A stretch of 64,000 bases of DNA from Punctularia strigosozonata HHB-11173 SS5 (taxonomy: Eukaryota > Basidiomycota > Agaricomycetes > Corticiales > Punctulariaceae), in assembly GCF_000264995.1 (NCBI RefSeq), contig NW_006767435.1, positions 2,351,756-2,415,755 of the forward strand, written 5' to 3'. The notes under the pieces were generated by a model, which worked only from the letters and a program-made list of their open reading frames with translations, ran no database searches and was not told where the DNA came from. Below, in pieces: positions 1 to 11,624 of this stretch. Within the stretch, counting starts at the first letter, position 1. The number at the start of each line of letters is the position of its first letter. The position numbers and the translations under genes were made by a program.

Positions 1-1960
1 GAAAGACACCCACGCCGTGCTGCGCGAGTTGAACGGAACGCATATACGCAGTTCCATGCTGTCGGGGAGCAGCATGGGACGGAAAGATAGCGTATGCGGA
101 CATAAAGGTGTGATCAAAATAGCAGGGATCTCCGGATGGACTAGCGATCCGCCCGCAGACAACGAGTAAGCAGTGGAGCCTGTAGGCGTCGCAATGCACA
201 ACCCGTCCGCTTGCACCGTCGTCAGATGATGTTCATCGGCTATAAGGACCAGTGAGAATCGCGAGAACCCGAGACGGGGAGGCGACTGACCGAAAAGCTC
301 CAGCTGACTAACGTACGGACTGGGACCTCGGTCGACGACCAGGTCGTTGAGGACCTCGAAGCTCTCCACCGGCCTGGTCGTGAAACACATGATCTCCTTA
401 TCCTTGGGTCCAGCTATGCCCTCCGGAGGGTAGCCGGCTTCGAGCGCCTCCCATCCTCCACGCTCAAGGTCCTTCATCATGATCTCCCCTGTCTGAGCTT
501 TTTTCACCGCCCGTACCTTGCTCTTCTCGCCCTCGCACGGGATCACGGCCCTGTACACGGTGCACGTAAACCGCATCCGGAGGTTAACACGAATGCCCGA
601 GTCGATGACGCTGTCCATGACGTTTTGATGATCGGCAAAGTCGAAATTGGTGAGGAATCCGAGCGAGCCAAGCGCGAAGGGCAGCACGGGCGGGACGATA
701 CGCTGGAAAAGCCAAGAAGTGAAGAGAACGGTGCCGTCACCGCCGAGGGTGATGACAAAATCAAACAAGTGCGGCTGGCGACTGCACATGTCCGCGGTCC
801 AGTAGCGCAGCTGGCCCTGCTCCTTGGCGAGGTACTCGCCGTTGCTGGACGCAGACGACATCGAGGCGAGGGAGGTGCTGCTCGACGAGCGCCGGCGCGG
901 CATCGGCGTAAAGAGCTCAGGGTGCTCCTGCTCGATGCCGGCCGCGTCGAAGCGCCGCGACTTGCGCAGCTGCGTATCGACGTAACTACACAAGGGCAGA
1001 ATCATGAGCCGGTGCTGACCATCCCGGAGGGAAAGCGCACGAACACGACAAGACCCCGGTCTTGGCCCTGGCGTTTCTTCAACATGAGGTAAAGTGCGAG
1101 TTCGCGCGTGAGCTTGATGAGGCGATTGTCCTTCGCCTTCGTGACGATGAGGACGTTCTGGAACTTTGAATGTATACGCGCACGTCCTGGAATAGCCCGT
1201 CAGACGGTGAGGATCGGTACTGGGTAGATCTGCACGTACCGAGCTCCTTGCTCATCTCCCGGACGCCCACGGCAGTGGCCGCCAACTGCTTGGTCAAACT
1301 GTCTCCGTACTCATCTTCCGAGTAGTCTTCTTGTTCGGGAGAAGAGGATGGATAGGATTCGGGCGAGTGCCCGTTGTGTTGCAGAATGCCGCTCGCGGGC
1401 TTCTGGTAATGGTGGTGAGGAGCATGGGGATGTCCGTTAAGGCTCTTGGCGACGTTGATCGCATCGTCGTTCTGATGATGGGCCATGCCGCCGCGTCCCC
1501 GTCCGTTCGTCTTGTGGTCGTGGTGCTTGCCCTTGAGCCAGTCGGCCAGCGATGCGCCCTTATCGAGATTGGAGTGCACGAAGCAGGGCGATTTGAGGGC
1601 CGCGAGGTGGTCGACCTTGGAGCCGCGTTGCGGGTCGGCAGGGCTGACGGTGATGTCCGCCGGGATGGGATGCGGCAGTGCGCGGGTGTCGCCGTAGACG
1701 GGCGTCGGCTGGGGTGTCGCACTCTGGGCTGAGCGCGGGTCGACGTTCGGCGAGGACTCTTCGAGGACGATGTCCGGGTTCCACTCGGCGCTGCCGGAGC
1801 GGGCGATGCTGAGGTTCGAGGGCCGGCTGTTCTTGCGGGAGAGCGACGGCTTGAGGATCGTATTGGCGTTGCTTTTCGGGGGCGAGACGGCGCCAGGCGT
1901 CACCGGCGGCGAGTGGAAACCCTCGGTGGCGGGAGAGAAAAGAGAGCCGGGCATGGGCAT
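1..1960 (-). CDS. NAD kinase (ATP-NAD kinase), 3' end outside window
   Basis: Makes NADP+ from NAD+ and ATP. The catalytic part reads [14 protein letters not shown] near 750-710, containing the family GGDG motif, and later [20 protein letters not shown] near 215-155, the substrate-binding signature shared with yeast Utr1 and Pos5. A long Ser/Pro/His-rich N-terminal extension (1960 to about 1240) precedes the domain, as in many fungal NAD kinases. At least three short introns are visible: about 1240-1187 (gtacgt to ccag), one near 1045-990, and one near 293-244. Spliced, they join KELG to [22 protein letters not shown] to YVDTQLRKS, and LELF to [13 protein letters not shown]. The frame stays open upstream to about 1984, but the first ATG is at 1960. 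No mitochondrial targeting signal is obvious, so a cytosolic enzyme is likelier. The C-terminus lies beyond the left edge. Confidence 0.9.
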
Positions 1961-3665
1961 CGCGAGCAGACGGTTGCACAGCAAGAGGGACGATTGATCA
2001 GAAAAGTGGGTCTGCGAACGGCAAGGTGGGTGTCGAGTACTGCGTCAAGCTCCTGCTCAGTGCCGCCGTGGTGAGGGGCGGTGGGGCAATCAGGGTGTAA
2101 TCAGCCCGGCGTCGACGAGACCCGCATATTATACGGAACTGTATGTTTCGGCTGATGCATATCACGGCCCAATCGCGGCAACCGCCAACTACCTTCAATA
2201 CGTCTTTGCAACCTACTTCTCTACGACACCGAGCGCGACTGGTGTCGGCGTTCCTGTGCACTGCGGATGTATCACCATCACTGCGCGGGACCATCCCAGA
2301 CGATCACCTTCCATCTGAAACGCAGTTGCTGATCCTCTACCAGCTCATTTACAAAGCCTGAGATGTCCTCGGGAGCATCCTCCACGGAGGGTTGGGCACC
2401 CTGAACGAGCTCTTTATCATTGGCCAGGAACCGGAGGCACCAATCGCCTTCCATCAGACTTCACAGGAGCCGCGGAAGCACAACGCCCGGTTTGAGTGCG
2501 CGGACTACGGACAGCAGGTTCCCGGTCGCCATGGCTCCTCCATGGCAACACAGTTGGCAACGGAGGCCGAACCCACAGAACACTTACTGCAACCAGGTGG
2601 GACGGGGATGCTCATCAGCGGGAAGGCAGTGGCGCTGATGCACGAGGCACTCTCACTCGTCCTTGCTTGATTGTCAAGAGGACGGCGCTCTTGGAGCCGA
2701 TTGGGTAGAACACCGAAGAGCGACGTATTCGATATTCGGCGACCGGTAGTGAGAACGCACACCGGACTATGTTCACGCGGATTCCTTATTTCATGGTAAT
2801 CATTGCCTGTGCTAGACTCGAAAGAACAATCAATCAGGTCAGGATCTTGGATGGGCGGATGCATAACATACCTGTGCGCATGATGGGCACTCGCGATGGT
2901 CAGGTCCAACACGAACATTCATCCTGCGCAGGCAAAGCCTAGGTCTGCCAAGCTCAGCGTCAGATCAGTCAGAGGCCGAATGCGGTATCACGGCTGGACG
3001 GCGTGTGTCAGTGGAGGTCTGTCAGCGCTGCGCTCGACGTTCAACGGCAGCATGACGAGATAAAGTCGGCCAACGCACCGTAGAAGGCGCAGTAGACTGT
3101 CGATCCCAGAGCATGCTGTCGAGGATTCAACGCGTTGCTCAGCGGGCAACGCAGCACTAGTCGAGTGCTAGGTCCTGCGCTCGCATTACCAAGATCTCAT
3201 ACATAGTTCTTGGTGGGGATTACTCAGGTGCTAGTCGGTCTTGACTCGTACTGTCGATACGTCTGTTTGGCATGGAAGATGAACATGTAGGCTGGTCACA
3301 ATTCGTTCTTCGAAACCTCGTCATTTGTCGATTGAGTGATAGTAAGTCATTCTTGAGCGGGAATGTTGGCGACGACAGTTCAACGACGCGGATTTGGTGC
3401 AAGTGCCTCACGACGCCGCGTCTCTCCTCTTGCACACCAGTATCTCCATTACCACTATCACCCTTGGGACGCTCTCCCCTTTTCCCTTTTACCGTATCAC
3501 ATCTCACGCGCCAAGATATGGCATGTTCGACTTGGTTCTCCCCTGCCCCGAAGTGGATATGCTGTCCATTGACTCGCAATGGAAGCCAGTCTCGTGTTTA
3601 CCTGCGCGCAATATATATGGAAGACCTAAAATCGTGCCGGGGGAACTTCGTACCTCTGTCCCTCC
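1961..3665. other. intergenic, divergent promoter region
   Basis: About 1.7 kb between the start of the NAD kinase gene (minus) and the BTB gene (plus). Only short unlinked ORFs occur, with no family motif and no clear repeat. It should hold both promoters, but no convincing TATA box was seen. Confidence 0.5.
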
Positions 3666-5557
3666 ATGTGCAGCGACGTCGTCTCGATTTCTGACACTGA
3701 GACGTTTTCGCTTGGAGCGGAATCGCCGTTCGACTCTGCTTTTGACTTTCCGGAACTTGTAGTGTCGGATATGCCATCTCAAATAGGTTCAGAGATAGAT
3801 GACAACCTCTTGCCGTCGCCCCCTCCTTTCGATGCGGGAAGTCATCCCTTGGGCGCACCACCATACTCTACGAAGAATGAGCCTCCCAGTCCCAGACATT
3901 CGCGGTATTGGATGGACGATGAAATGATAAAGGTTCAGGTGATCTTATTCCTTATTCGCATCTCATACGTGTTATGTGGAGGACACGATGTTCAGAGTTC
4001 ACGGAGCCGTCTTCAAGCACAACTCGAAATCAGAAGAGTTCCTCTCGCAATCACGGAGGGGCGACGTTGTCGTAATGGAGGAATTCTCAGCTCTGGACTT
4101 CGAGCGCTTTCTCGATGTACTCTTCACTGGGTAAGCCATCTTTCTGAGGTTCATCACGACACGACTTCGCTCGATCTTCTCAACTCGCAGTTGAAGACTT
4201 ATATAGGCACTCTGCGATGACCGCTGACGAGTGGATGTCGGTCATGGGTGTCGCATGCGTCCTGAACTACGGGTCCATCCGTCAGCTTGCAGTCCACGAG
4301 CTCTCTTCGATCGCTTCTCCTGTTGATCGAATCCTGTGCGCGCGCAACTACGGGATCGCAGATTGGCTGTCGGACGCATACTTGTCAATCTGCACTCGCG
4401 AAGACCCCTTAACCCTCGCGAAGACCCCTTAACCCTCGCGAAGACCCCTTAACCCTCGCGAAGACCCCTTAACCCTCGCGGAGGGCCGTCGCCTAGGCGT
4501 CGATGAGGTGATATGCATCAATACTTTGCGTCATCAACTCATGAAGGATCCGTCGCTGTCGTCCTCCGACGTCAAGTCGTTGGTAGTTGGCAGGCTGTCG
4601 CATGCCAGCAAAGACGGCCTCGCAGATCCTCAGAATGCCGCTGCGTGCGTTGAACAGGACACCGATGGAGATCACGGCACGTATCTTGGCCCAGAGGATC
4701 CCTCTCCTTCCGAGTCTGAGAATGCGTACCCCACCGTCGTTCACTTCACATGCCCTCACGGAAAGGCAGGATCGTTCCCTCCTCCATACCGCAGGCCGAT
4801 GCTGGACATACCAGATGTCAATGGAGTGTCCATTGTTAAACGTCCATCATTCTCCGAGACTGTTAGCGATGACGCTTGTCATCTGAAATGTCGAACTTTG
4901 GGCGAAAGAAGAAGCGTATGCATCTCCTGGCACGGTTATGATGTATGTATCTCTGCCGTCCACTCTCAGGATTACAATTCGGATGACCTGACTTGACATG
5001 CCTAGTTGCGGGTCGCGGTTTTCGATACACTCGGGGTTCTTCTGAATGGGGTGCGGACATACGAAACGTCGATCGTACTCGCGCACGCGGACGTCATCGT
5101 GAGTGAGCGATTGTTCGCGCGCCGAGCCTCTTAACGAGCAATCTCACAGGTATTCTGTGATGACTTGGTGGACGACGAAGGGCGCATCGTGTTTCAATTC
5201 GGCAAGCCCTATATCGCATGCAGGGAAGACACGACTTTCTCCAGCACAAGCTTGACCTCGACGGGCAGAGGGCCGAAGGGCAAAAAGTGCCGGAGCTCGT
5301 CGCTGTCTTCGGCGGTTGAACCCGTCGAGGACAAAGCGCTAATCAGCTCATTCGACGAGGCCGCTGCTGCATCAGCCTTGAAGTTGGCTGCTTGGGAGTG
5401 GTGCACTCAGAACTGTTCTGGAACTCGTGTCCTTGACTCAGGATGCGAGAAAGTGCGAGACTATGCGTTAGACGATCTGAAGTCACGGCACGAAACGGCC
5501 TCTTTGAGACTCATCAGGAATGCCTTGTGTAATACTGTTCCCTCCTTCCTTCCTTAG
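3666..5557 (+). CDS. BTB/POZ-domain protein, reading frame interrupted by a 20-bp tandem repeat
   Basis: Agaricomycete-type BTB protein, probably a protein-interaction adaptor. The first exon (from ATG 3666) is an acidic, Ser/Pro-rich leader ending near MIKVQ. After an intron at about 3937-3987 the BTB core reads DTMFRVHGAVFKHNSKSEEF and FERFLDVLFTG. A second intron (about 4131-4206) leads into HSAMTADEWMSVMGVACVLNYG, the alpha-helical second half. At 4395-4480 four copies of a 20-bp unit place TAA (4430-4432) in frame. The frame reopens unchanged after the repeat with EGRRLGVDEVICINTLRHQL, so the downstream part is clearly the same gene. Further exons follow introns ending near 5005 and 5150. 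The last exon runs to 5557 or is spliced onward to about 5684; the end is uncertain. As it stands the main product would be truncated after about 190 residues. Confidence 0.7.
4395..4480 (+). repeat. 20-bp minisatellite, four units plus six bases, inside the BTB gene
   Basis: Perfect tandem copies of ctcgcgaagaccccttaacc at 4395-4414, 4415-4434, 4435-4454 and 4455-4474, then ctcgcg. With a single unit the gene would read REDPLTLAEGRRLG without a stop. The second unit contributes an in-frame TAA. Three extra units add 60 bp, so the frame downstream is preserved. Confidence 0.97.
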
Positions 5558-6730
5558 TCCCTTCTGTTTGTACGGACCTGTAGGACTGATCGCGCTCGCG
5601 CGCCAAGCCATCAATGTTGACTCTTTGAAGATCGTGGAGGTATGCATGCATCTCGGGAGGTCGAATAAGTGGACTCAGAGTTGAGTTGCTTTCTCCCGGG
5701 ATTGAAATTTATAGTAGTACGTCCTGGACACCACACTGTTGCCATGAGGGCAGGGCCGCGGCGCTCTTCCTTGGCTTGTGATACGTTTCATCGAAGAACA
5801 CGTCGTGGGAGGCGTTGTCCGCATCCTATATGATGTGCTCTGCCATGTCCTCAAGCAAGCACGCTGTCCTACAACCTTCGATGGAATCCCGCATCGTTGC
5901 CGCCTGAGGAGAGTAGATATGGATGCGCTGCCTCTCGATAACGTCTTCCGCTAGCTTTACCCAGCTCTCTCAGGATGTCCGACGATTGCTCCCTATCCAA
6001 GCAAAGCTTTTCCGTTGTGTGTGACTCTGCGCCTCTCATCGTCGATTGCTTGATCTGTGCGACCCGGAGTTGACTACTATCCACGACACGTCTTCTGCGG
6101 CCAGGGTGCGGGAAAGCGTCGAGAGCCCTCTACTCGCCGCGCCTCTCCATGGGGTTACTAGTCAGTAGCTCGCCTTTCGCAATATCTTCCGAGAAGGATA
6201 TCGGCGCCAAGGATTCAGGTGTCACTACTAACGAGATTCTCACTGCGAGTAAGTAGTTTCAGTATGCGAATTCTTTGTCTTGACATGGTGGTGGTGGTGG
6301 TGGTGGATTACGAGCGTAGGTCCCTAAACAAGAACGACCCCGAAGTATCACGGTTCCAGTGGGCGCGTCGCCGACGCACCGATCCACTTGGAGCGCGTAT
6401 ATCTACACATGCATATACAAGTACGTTTACCAGTTCATTCGCTCAGTTCTGCAAACAAGGGGCCATCGATAACTTGTATGGCGCAGCATGGCGCGACAAG
6501 CGCGTCGTCGCGTGACGTCATCAGGAATTCAGCATGGGTTTGGCGCTGACTGGTGAGTTCGTGCGGAGAATGCTCCACAATGCATATCACATTCCATATA
6601 CATGTCGTCATACAGTCAAAATGGTCCCTATAAGAATGGACTGTCAATCCTTCAGCGGTGAACAAAGAACCACGCCTTCACGACCCCATCTGCCAACTAA
6701 TCCTCGTTAACCTACCCAAATTATTTCATA
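5558..6730 (+). other. intergenic, nothing recognised
   Basis: The possible last few codons of the BTB gene may extend to about 5684. The remaining 1 kb has only short unrelated ORFs and a small TGG microsatellite at 6286-6306. It includes the promoter of the first CsbD-like gene. Confidence 0.5.
6286..6306 (+). repeat. (TGG)7 microsatellite
   Basis: Seven perfect TGG units lie in a non-coding stretch. No function is suggested. Confidence 0.9.
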
Positions 6731-7166
6731 ATGTCGTCTAACACTGGATCTGAGCCTTCCAAGACCAGCGGACAATTCCACTCCGTGAAGGGCACGCTTG
6801 TCGAGGCGGTATGTTGTGTGTCGATATACTCGCATCGCCATATTCAATGTTTTGTACTCTTCAGGTCGGTAACGTTACCGGACTGCAGTCGTGGACCCAA
6901 TCTGGGCAAGAAGAGCATGCTGCCGGCGAGGCCGAGTACAACGCGGCTCGTGCGAAAGGTTACGCCGAAGGAACTGTAGACCGTCTCGAGGGTAAGAAGG
7001 ACGCTGTGGTCGGCGCCATCACTGGTGAGTCTTGCCATCACTACCGTTCGCGGCGACTTTTCGCTGAAAGCTGAAACGTGGTTCAGGTGACCGTCAGCAA
7101 GAGACAGTTGGCAATATCAAGCACGATAAAGGCCAAGCGCAGCAGGAAATCAACAAGAATGCTTGA
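6731..7166 (+). CDS. CsbD-like / Hmp1-type small stress protein, copy A
   Basis: Spliced product of 105 aa from exons 6731-6808, 6865-7024 and 7087-7166; every junction is GT-AG and keeps frame. The sequence has the CsbD-like pattern of basidiomycete mismatched-base-pair and cruciform-DNA recognition proteins: [34 protein letters not shown], then [19 protein letters not shown]. It is all helical and hydrophilic, with no signal peptide. The family is named for DNA binding of Ustilago Hmp1; in bacteria CsbD proteins belong to the general stress response. Cellular role here is inferred from the family only. A close paralogue of the same length lies about 1 kb downstream. Confidence 0.9.
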
Positions 7167-8141
7167 GCATCATGCGCATTTGTACAATCGCAATAGTGTA
7201 TCTTAATATGAATGATACCCGACGAGTACGATGCGCAGCTATGACACCTTCCGGTTACGATAATACTTCAACGACTATGCATTATCTAACAGTCCGAAAG
7301 ATGAACAGATTTTGTTTCATTCATTGATGACAGCAAGTTGGTCTTCAGCGAGAACGCTTTTCATCGTGGGCAGTGCTGAGATCTGAGATGCGATAACTTG
7401 CGAGCAAACCTGAGTGCACACGCGACGGCGCAAGTCACCCAGTTAACGTCTGCGCCATAAATCGCGTTTGCTGCATGTCTCACGATACCCTACAACGCAT
7501 ACAAGAGAGGATACCGATAGCGTCTGACAAAGCCCTTTTCCAATGTCTTCCGGATCCTGTCTCGCAGTTACATCGTCTAGTGAGGGTACCGCGGCCGACA
7601 CAAGCCGCCCTTCCATTACTTCATCAAAGCCGTACGTGTTCGTGGGATTCCTTCCCAACTTCTTCCGCTCGACGATGACGACGAGATGTGAGTCTGTCCG
7701 AGAGTTCGCTTACCCAACTTCGGTATCGGAGCTATTGAGGGCGGTATGCACATCTATGCAATCATCGCGTATGATGCAACAAGCTTAGGCTACTCAGCAC
7801 GTCAAGCCCAACGACGATTTCCAACTATGACGACGCTAACGGAGGTTTTTGCATTCCGAGCTCCGAACTCATGACACCAAGGCACTGTACGCGTCCAGGC
7901 GCGTCCTCGATGGTTGGGCCTTGGAAGGCCGTCATCCGTTGTCCGTGATTGCGCCTTACGCCCCACCTCCGCACTCTCCGTGACGGAGTCGTGCTACGAT
8001 ACTATGACGTCGCGCGCTATCGCCGACGCGTATATAAACGACCTGCTTGCCGCCTTCTGGGCATAAGACATCCATTTACGACTTAGTCCTTTGTCGCAAC
8101 GTTAACTTTTAACGACCCCTTCGTAACCACTTCTAATCGCA
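7167..8141 (+). other. intergenic between CsbD-like paralogues
   Basis: This stretch is the 3' region of copy A and the promoter of copy B. Apart from the TATA box near its right end no gene or repeat was seen. Confidence 0.6.
8031..8038 (+). promoter_or_regulatory. TATA box of CsbD-like copy B
   Basis: TATATAAA lies 104-111 bp upstream of the ATG at 8142, within the usual fungal distance for a 70-80 bp leader. A strong TATA box fits a stress-inducible gene. Confidence 0.7.
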
Positions 8142-8570
8142 ATGGCTTACGACCCCACCAACAACCCCTCCAAGACCTCCGGTCAGCTTCACTCCGTCAA
8201 GGGCAACGTTGTCGAGAGCGTACGTTGCCATCTCCTCCCGTTACGCTTCCTCGAGTGCTAACGTCCCATGAAGATCGGTAACTTGACGGGCGCCCAGTCG
8301 TGGCAACAGTCCGGTGCCCAGGAACACGCGTCAGGCGAGGCCGAATACAACGCCGCCCGCATCAAGGGCTACGCGGAGGGCACCATGGATCGCGTCACCG
8401 GCACGAAGGACAGCGTCGTCGGCGCTGTCACCGGCGACCGCTCCCAGGAGACTGCAGTAAGCAATCTTCCAACTGTGTCGTAATACGTGAAATGCTGAAC
8501 ATTGCTCCTCCAGGGCAATCTGCGACACGACAAAGGCGCGCAACAGCAGAATTTCAACAAGAACGCCTGA
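8142..8570 (+). CDS. CsbD-like / Hmp1-type small stress protein, copy B
   Basis: Spliced product of 105 aa from exons 8142-8219, 8274-8456 and 8514-8570, all GT-AG and frame-checked. It is strongly similar to copy [35 protein letters not shown], then DRSQETA and GNLRHDKGAQQQNFNKNA. The first intron sits at the same codon (26) as in copy A. The second intron lies seven codons further downstream than in copy A, after QETA rather than inside the TG/D codon. The gene probably arose by tandem duplication. Role as for copy A is inferred from the family. Confidence 0.9.
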
Positions 8571-9454
8571 GCTGAGGGGGCTGGCTTGCATTGCTGCATT
8601 AGCAGGATGTATTACTAGTTATATTCGCAATCAAAGTATGAATAATGAATCCAATAATGTGGTCCCGTAAGAGGTGATGAAGTCTCGCGAAGTACTCATG
8701 TAGACGTCGATACATTGGACAGCCTTCGTACCTACTCCATGTTGTTAGTGTCGAAGATGGACCTCGTCGCATCGAGATCACTATTCATGACGAGCACTCG
8801 ACAGGTGTGGAACGATGTAACTTGGGTGCGATGCAAATGCGTTGAATTGACGGTACAGTGACAATTGAGCCGCGTTGTATAGTCGATATTGATATGTAAT
8901 AAAGCAACGAGCAATAAAGTGCAGTCCGACCTGGTCTGCGAAAATCCGCGGGATTCCAGAAATGAAGCAGAATGGGTTTTGTGCCAAGAACAAGGGGGAG
9001 GTAGGGGGGAGACGATGCAACGTAAAAGAGACACGAGACTGATGAGATAAAGGAGACGTGAATGGTTCGTGACGATAAGCGGGGATGAGATTGACAGACA
9101 CGAGGTCGATCAGGAAGGGCGTGTAGGAGCAGACAAGTATAGGGCATAGCGATAACGATGACGATGGCGAGATCAGATAAGAATGGAGAGCTGAGGCACC
9201 ATGCCAGGAGCACGGGAGGCGTAACAACTTGTGGGATGGCGGAGAATAGGTGGATGGGGGGAAAACAGCGATGGGAGAGCAAAGCGTATAGACACGAAAA
9301 GCGAGCAGGGGTGGGGGATCTACGAGCACGAACGGGAAAGCAAAAGCGGAATAATGATAGTACACATTACATTGAGAACATTCGAAGCGCACGCAGCCCC
9401 GCCGATGCTAACGCGTTGATAGATCCAAGAGTGGGGAGAGGGAGGGCTCGAGCT
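8571..9454. other. convergent intergenic region, pyrimidine-rich on minus strand
   Basis: This lies between the ends of CsbD-like copy B (plus) and the HMG-box gene (minus). A long open frame exists on the minus strand at 9392-8781, but its translation is low-complexity (Ser/Leu/Pro/Cys) and looks like CT-rich 3' untranslated sequence. Confidence 0.5.
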
Positions 9455-11043
9455 TCAGGTAGGAATCCTGTACTGAACGGCGTGGGTAGGCGGATGGACG
9501 TCGCCCAGGTCGTCGTCGTCACCGATCGCAAACGAGGGAGGCCAACTAGCAGCAACGCGCCGAACATTAGTATGGACCGCGCCAGCCGGGGGTACGTATC
9601 CGCCATGCGAGTGGTCCGCAACCGACATGGGGTCTGTAGCAGGCGTTCCAGCGATGGTGTACCCGGGGCTTGTTGCGGATCCCGAAGACGAAGGAGTGAA
9701 CGCGTTAGCGTCGAAGCCCTCAAAGTTCATGAATTGGGACACCAGATCCTGATTCCCTTGGCCATTTCCGTCGAACGTTGTACCATTCAAGAAAGAGCCC
9801 GATCCGAACGGCATCGTGTCGTGCGGCAGCCCAAAATCAAAGTTGAAGTCAAAATGGCCTAGCAAGGCTTGCATTTCGGGCATCTCGAGCGGAGGTAGTT
9901 GACCCTGCGAGAAGTCGAGCGAGCCCGGCAACGGGTTCGTGAGGAGATTCTCGGGGAAATTCTCGACCTGAAAGACGCCAGGCGCGTCGGTGGCAAACAT
10001 CGTAGCATCAGCTGCATTGAATACCATGTTTCCATCCTGCAGCGACCACGCGTTGACGTCAGGGACGGCGGGAGCGGGTACGTGGTAGGTGACGGTCGGC
10101 TGATAGGAAGGCGATCAGTTCAATCACAGCATAGCGCATTGACTGGACGTACTGGGTTTACAGGGGGTAATGACCATTGCTCCGGCACCTTACTTTCAAC
10201 TGTTTGCTGGGCTTGTAGCACTTCGACGATTTTCTGTACTTCAACTGCGCCTGGGTCCGCAATTACTGGGGAAGGGGCAGAGACACTCGATGGTTCCGCG
10301 GAGGACTGTCGCGTCTCCACGGGGGGAACAGATTGTCGACTTGATTCCGATGACGACGAGGGAGTCGGGGACGCTTCGTTAAATAATTCGGCGGCGGCCA
10401 ACGGCGGAGTGGACCCATACGGGCCGTAGGGATCTTCGGGGGGCTGGAGGGTGGGAATGACGAAACTGACGCCCGAAGGCATTGCGCTCGGCGCGCTAAG
10501 CATTGAAGACGTCGGCGGAAGCTGCAGCTGCATTCCTGACGTCGATGCGCCCGCGGTCGCGGGGTAAGCGAGGGTATGGTAGAGGGCCTGTGGCTGCGGG
10601 TTCGTAGGCGGGTTGGTGCGACGTTTCTTGGCGGCTTTACGAGCGGCCTCGCGCTCGCGCTGCTTGGCCTCTTTCTCGAGCTGCTTCTGGCGTTCGCGCT
10701 GTTCTTTCGATTGCGGCTGGAAACGGTAGTCCGGGTACTGCATCGCGTGCTTGTGCTTTTCGATCTCGGCGAGTCGCTCGAACTGGGATTTGACTTCGTA
10801 GGATTCCTTCCTCCATCGCTCTGCAATCTCTTTGGAGGCCATGGACTGGGGAAGGGGTCGCTCGCCGGGTGTGTCCAGTCTTTGTTGGCGGAGCATGGCC
10901 GCCATGTGCTTGCGGTACAATATCCATGCGTTGGGAGGACGAGGGATGTGATTCTGCTTCGGCTGGTCACCGTCTGCGCCGTGGTCGTCGTCGTGGTCGG
11001 GTCTTTCCTCGAAATGATCGCTCTTGCGTTTGGTGGCAGCCAT
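9455..11043 (-). CDS. HMG-box transcription factor
   Basis: Two exons, 11043-10153 and 10099-9455, with a 53-bp intron (gtacgt to tatcag), give 511 aa. The HMG box is near residues 33-110: IPRPPNAWILYRKHM, then SKEIAERWRKESYEVKSQF and KHKHAMQYPDYRFQP, the MATA_HMG/SOX-like signature that binds and bends DNA. A basic run with KAAKKRRTNPP follows and may be the nuclear localisation signal. The rest is Pro/Ser-rich and, near the C-terminus, acidic-hydrophobic (GHFDFNFDFGLPHD), plausible as an activation region. Fungal proteins of this type act in mating or fruiting-body programmes, but which one this is cannot be told. An LTR element is inserted 217 bp upstream of the ATG. Confidence 0.88.
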
Positions 11044-11254
11044 CGCGCGGAGGCTGGGGCCGGGTGGCTGCGGGGTGTTCTAGACGACGGAGACGTTGGG
11101 CGACGCGTGGTGAACGCCGTGTAGGAGGTGTCGAGGGGATTGTGCGCGTCTTCGGTGGTGGGAGTCGGGGAGGAACATGTCCTGGGCCCTGCCGTTTTCA
11201 ACGAAGCCTGTGGGTCCACAGCAAACAAAGCCCAAGCAAAGGGCATCGAGGCAG

Positions 11255-11259
11255 ATCAG
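11255..11259. repeat. target-site duplication (left)
   Basis: ATCAG directly flanks the left LTR and is repeated at 15882-15886 after the right LTR. This is the 5-bp duplication expected of LTR-element integration. Confidence 0.93.
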
Positions 11260-11551
11260 TGTGACGCGAGCAAAGCCTGATAAGGCTAAGGTGCGTTCAC
11301 ACGGTTAGTTCTCGAGCGGCACAAAAACAGAGAGTCACAGATCTCGTATTCGAGCACTCGAGTAAAGGTAGAATAGGGTACCAAAAGGTGAGCTCCAGAC
11401 GACGAGGTAGCTTGACTTTATACCCTCGTCGTCGTCAGATGGAGCATGTGGTCGTAGAATGATAATCAAAAGGGGAACGGCGCGCCAGCGCCGGCTTGCT
11501 CGAAAAGGAAAGATGGTCTCGGTCGACCTCCGGGAGAACCGGCACGTTACA
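11260..11551 (-). repeat. 3' LTR of the retrotransposon
   Basis: A 292-bp direct repeat of 15590-15881 with no difference seen by eye. It carries a TATA-like TATAAA (minus strand, 11422-11417) that would point towards the HMG-box gene. Confidence 0.95.
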
Positions 11552-11624
11552 TCCGCCCTCCCAAAGCGGAAACCGCTTTGACCAAAAAAGGAAGGATCCC
11601 GCCCGCCTCTGCTTCAAACGACGA

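Noticed and set aside
2143-2918. Several overlapping short ORFs between NAD kinase and the BTB gene
   Set aside because: No motif, and they overlap on both strands as random frames do in GC-rich DNA.
8781-9392. 203-codon minus-strand ORF
   Set aside because: Low-complexity translation from CT-rich sequence next to a gene end; better explained as an untranslated region.
10263-11246. 327-codon open frame overlapping the HMG-box gene
   Set aside because: It is a frame-shifted shadow rich in Pro/Arg/Ser; the HMG box is in the other frame.
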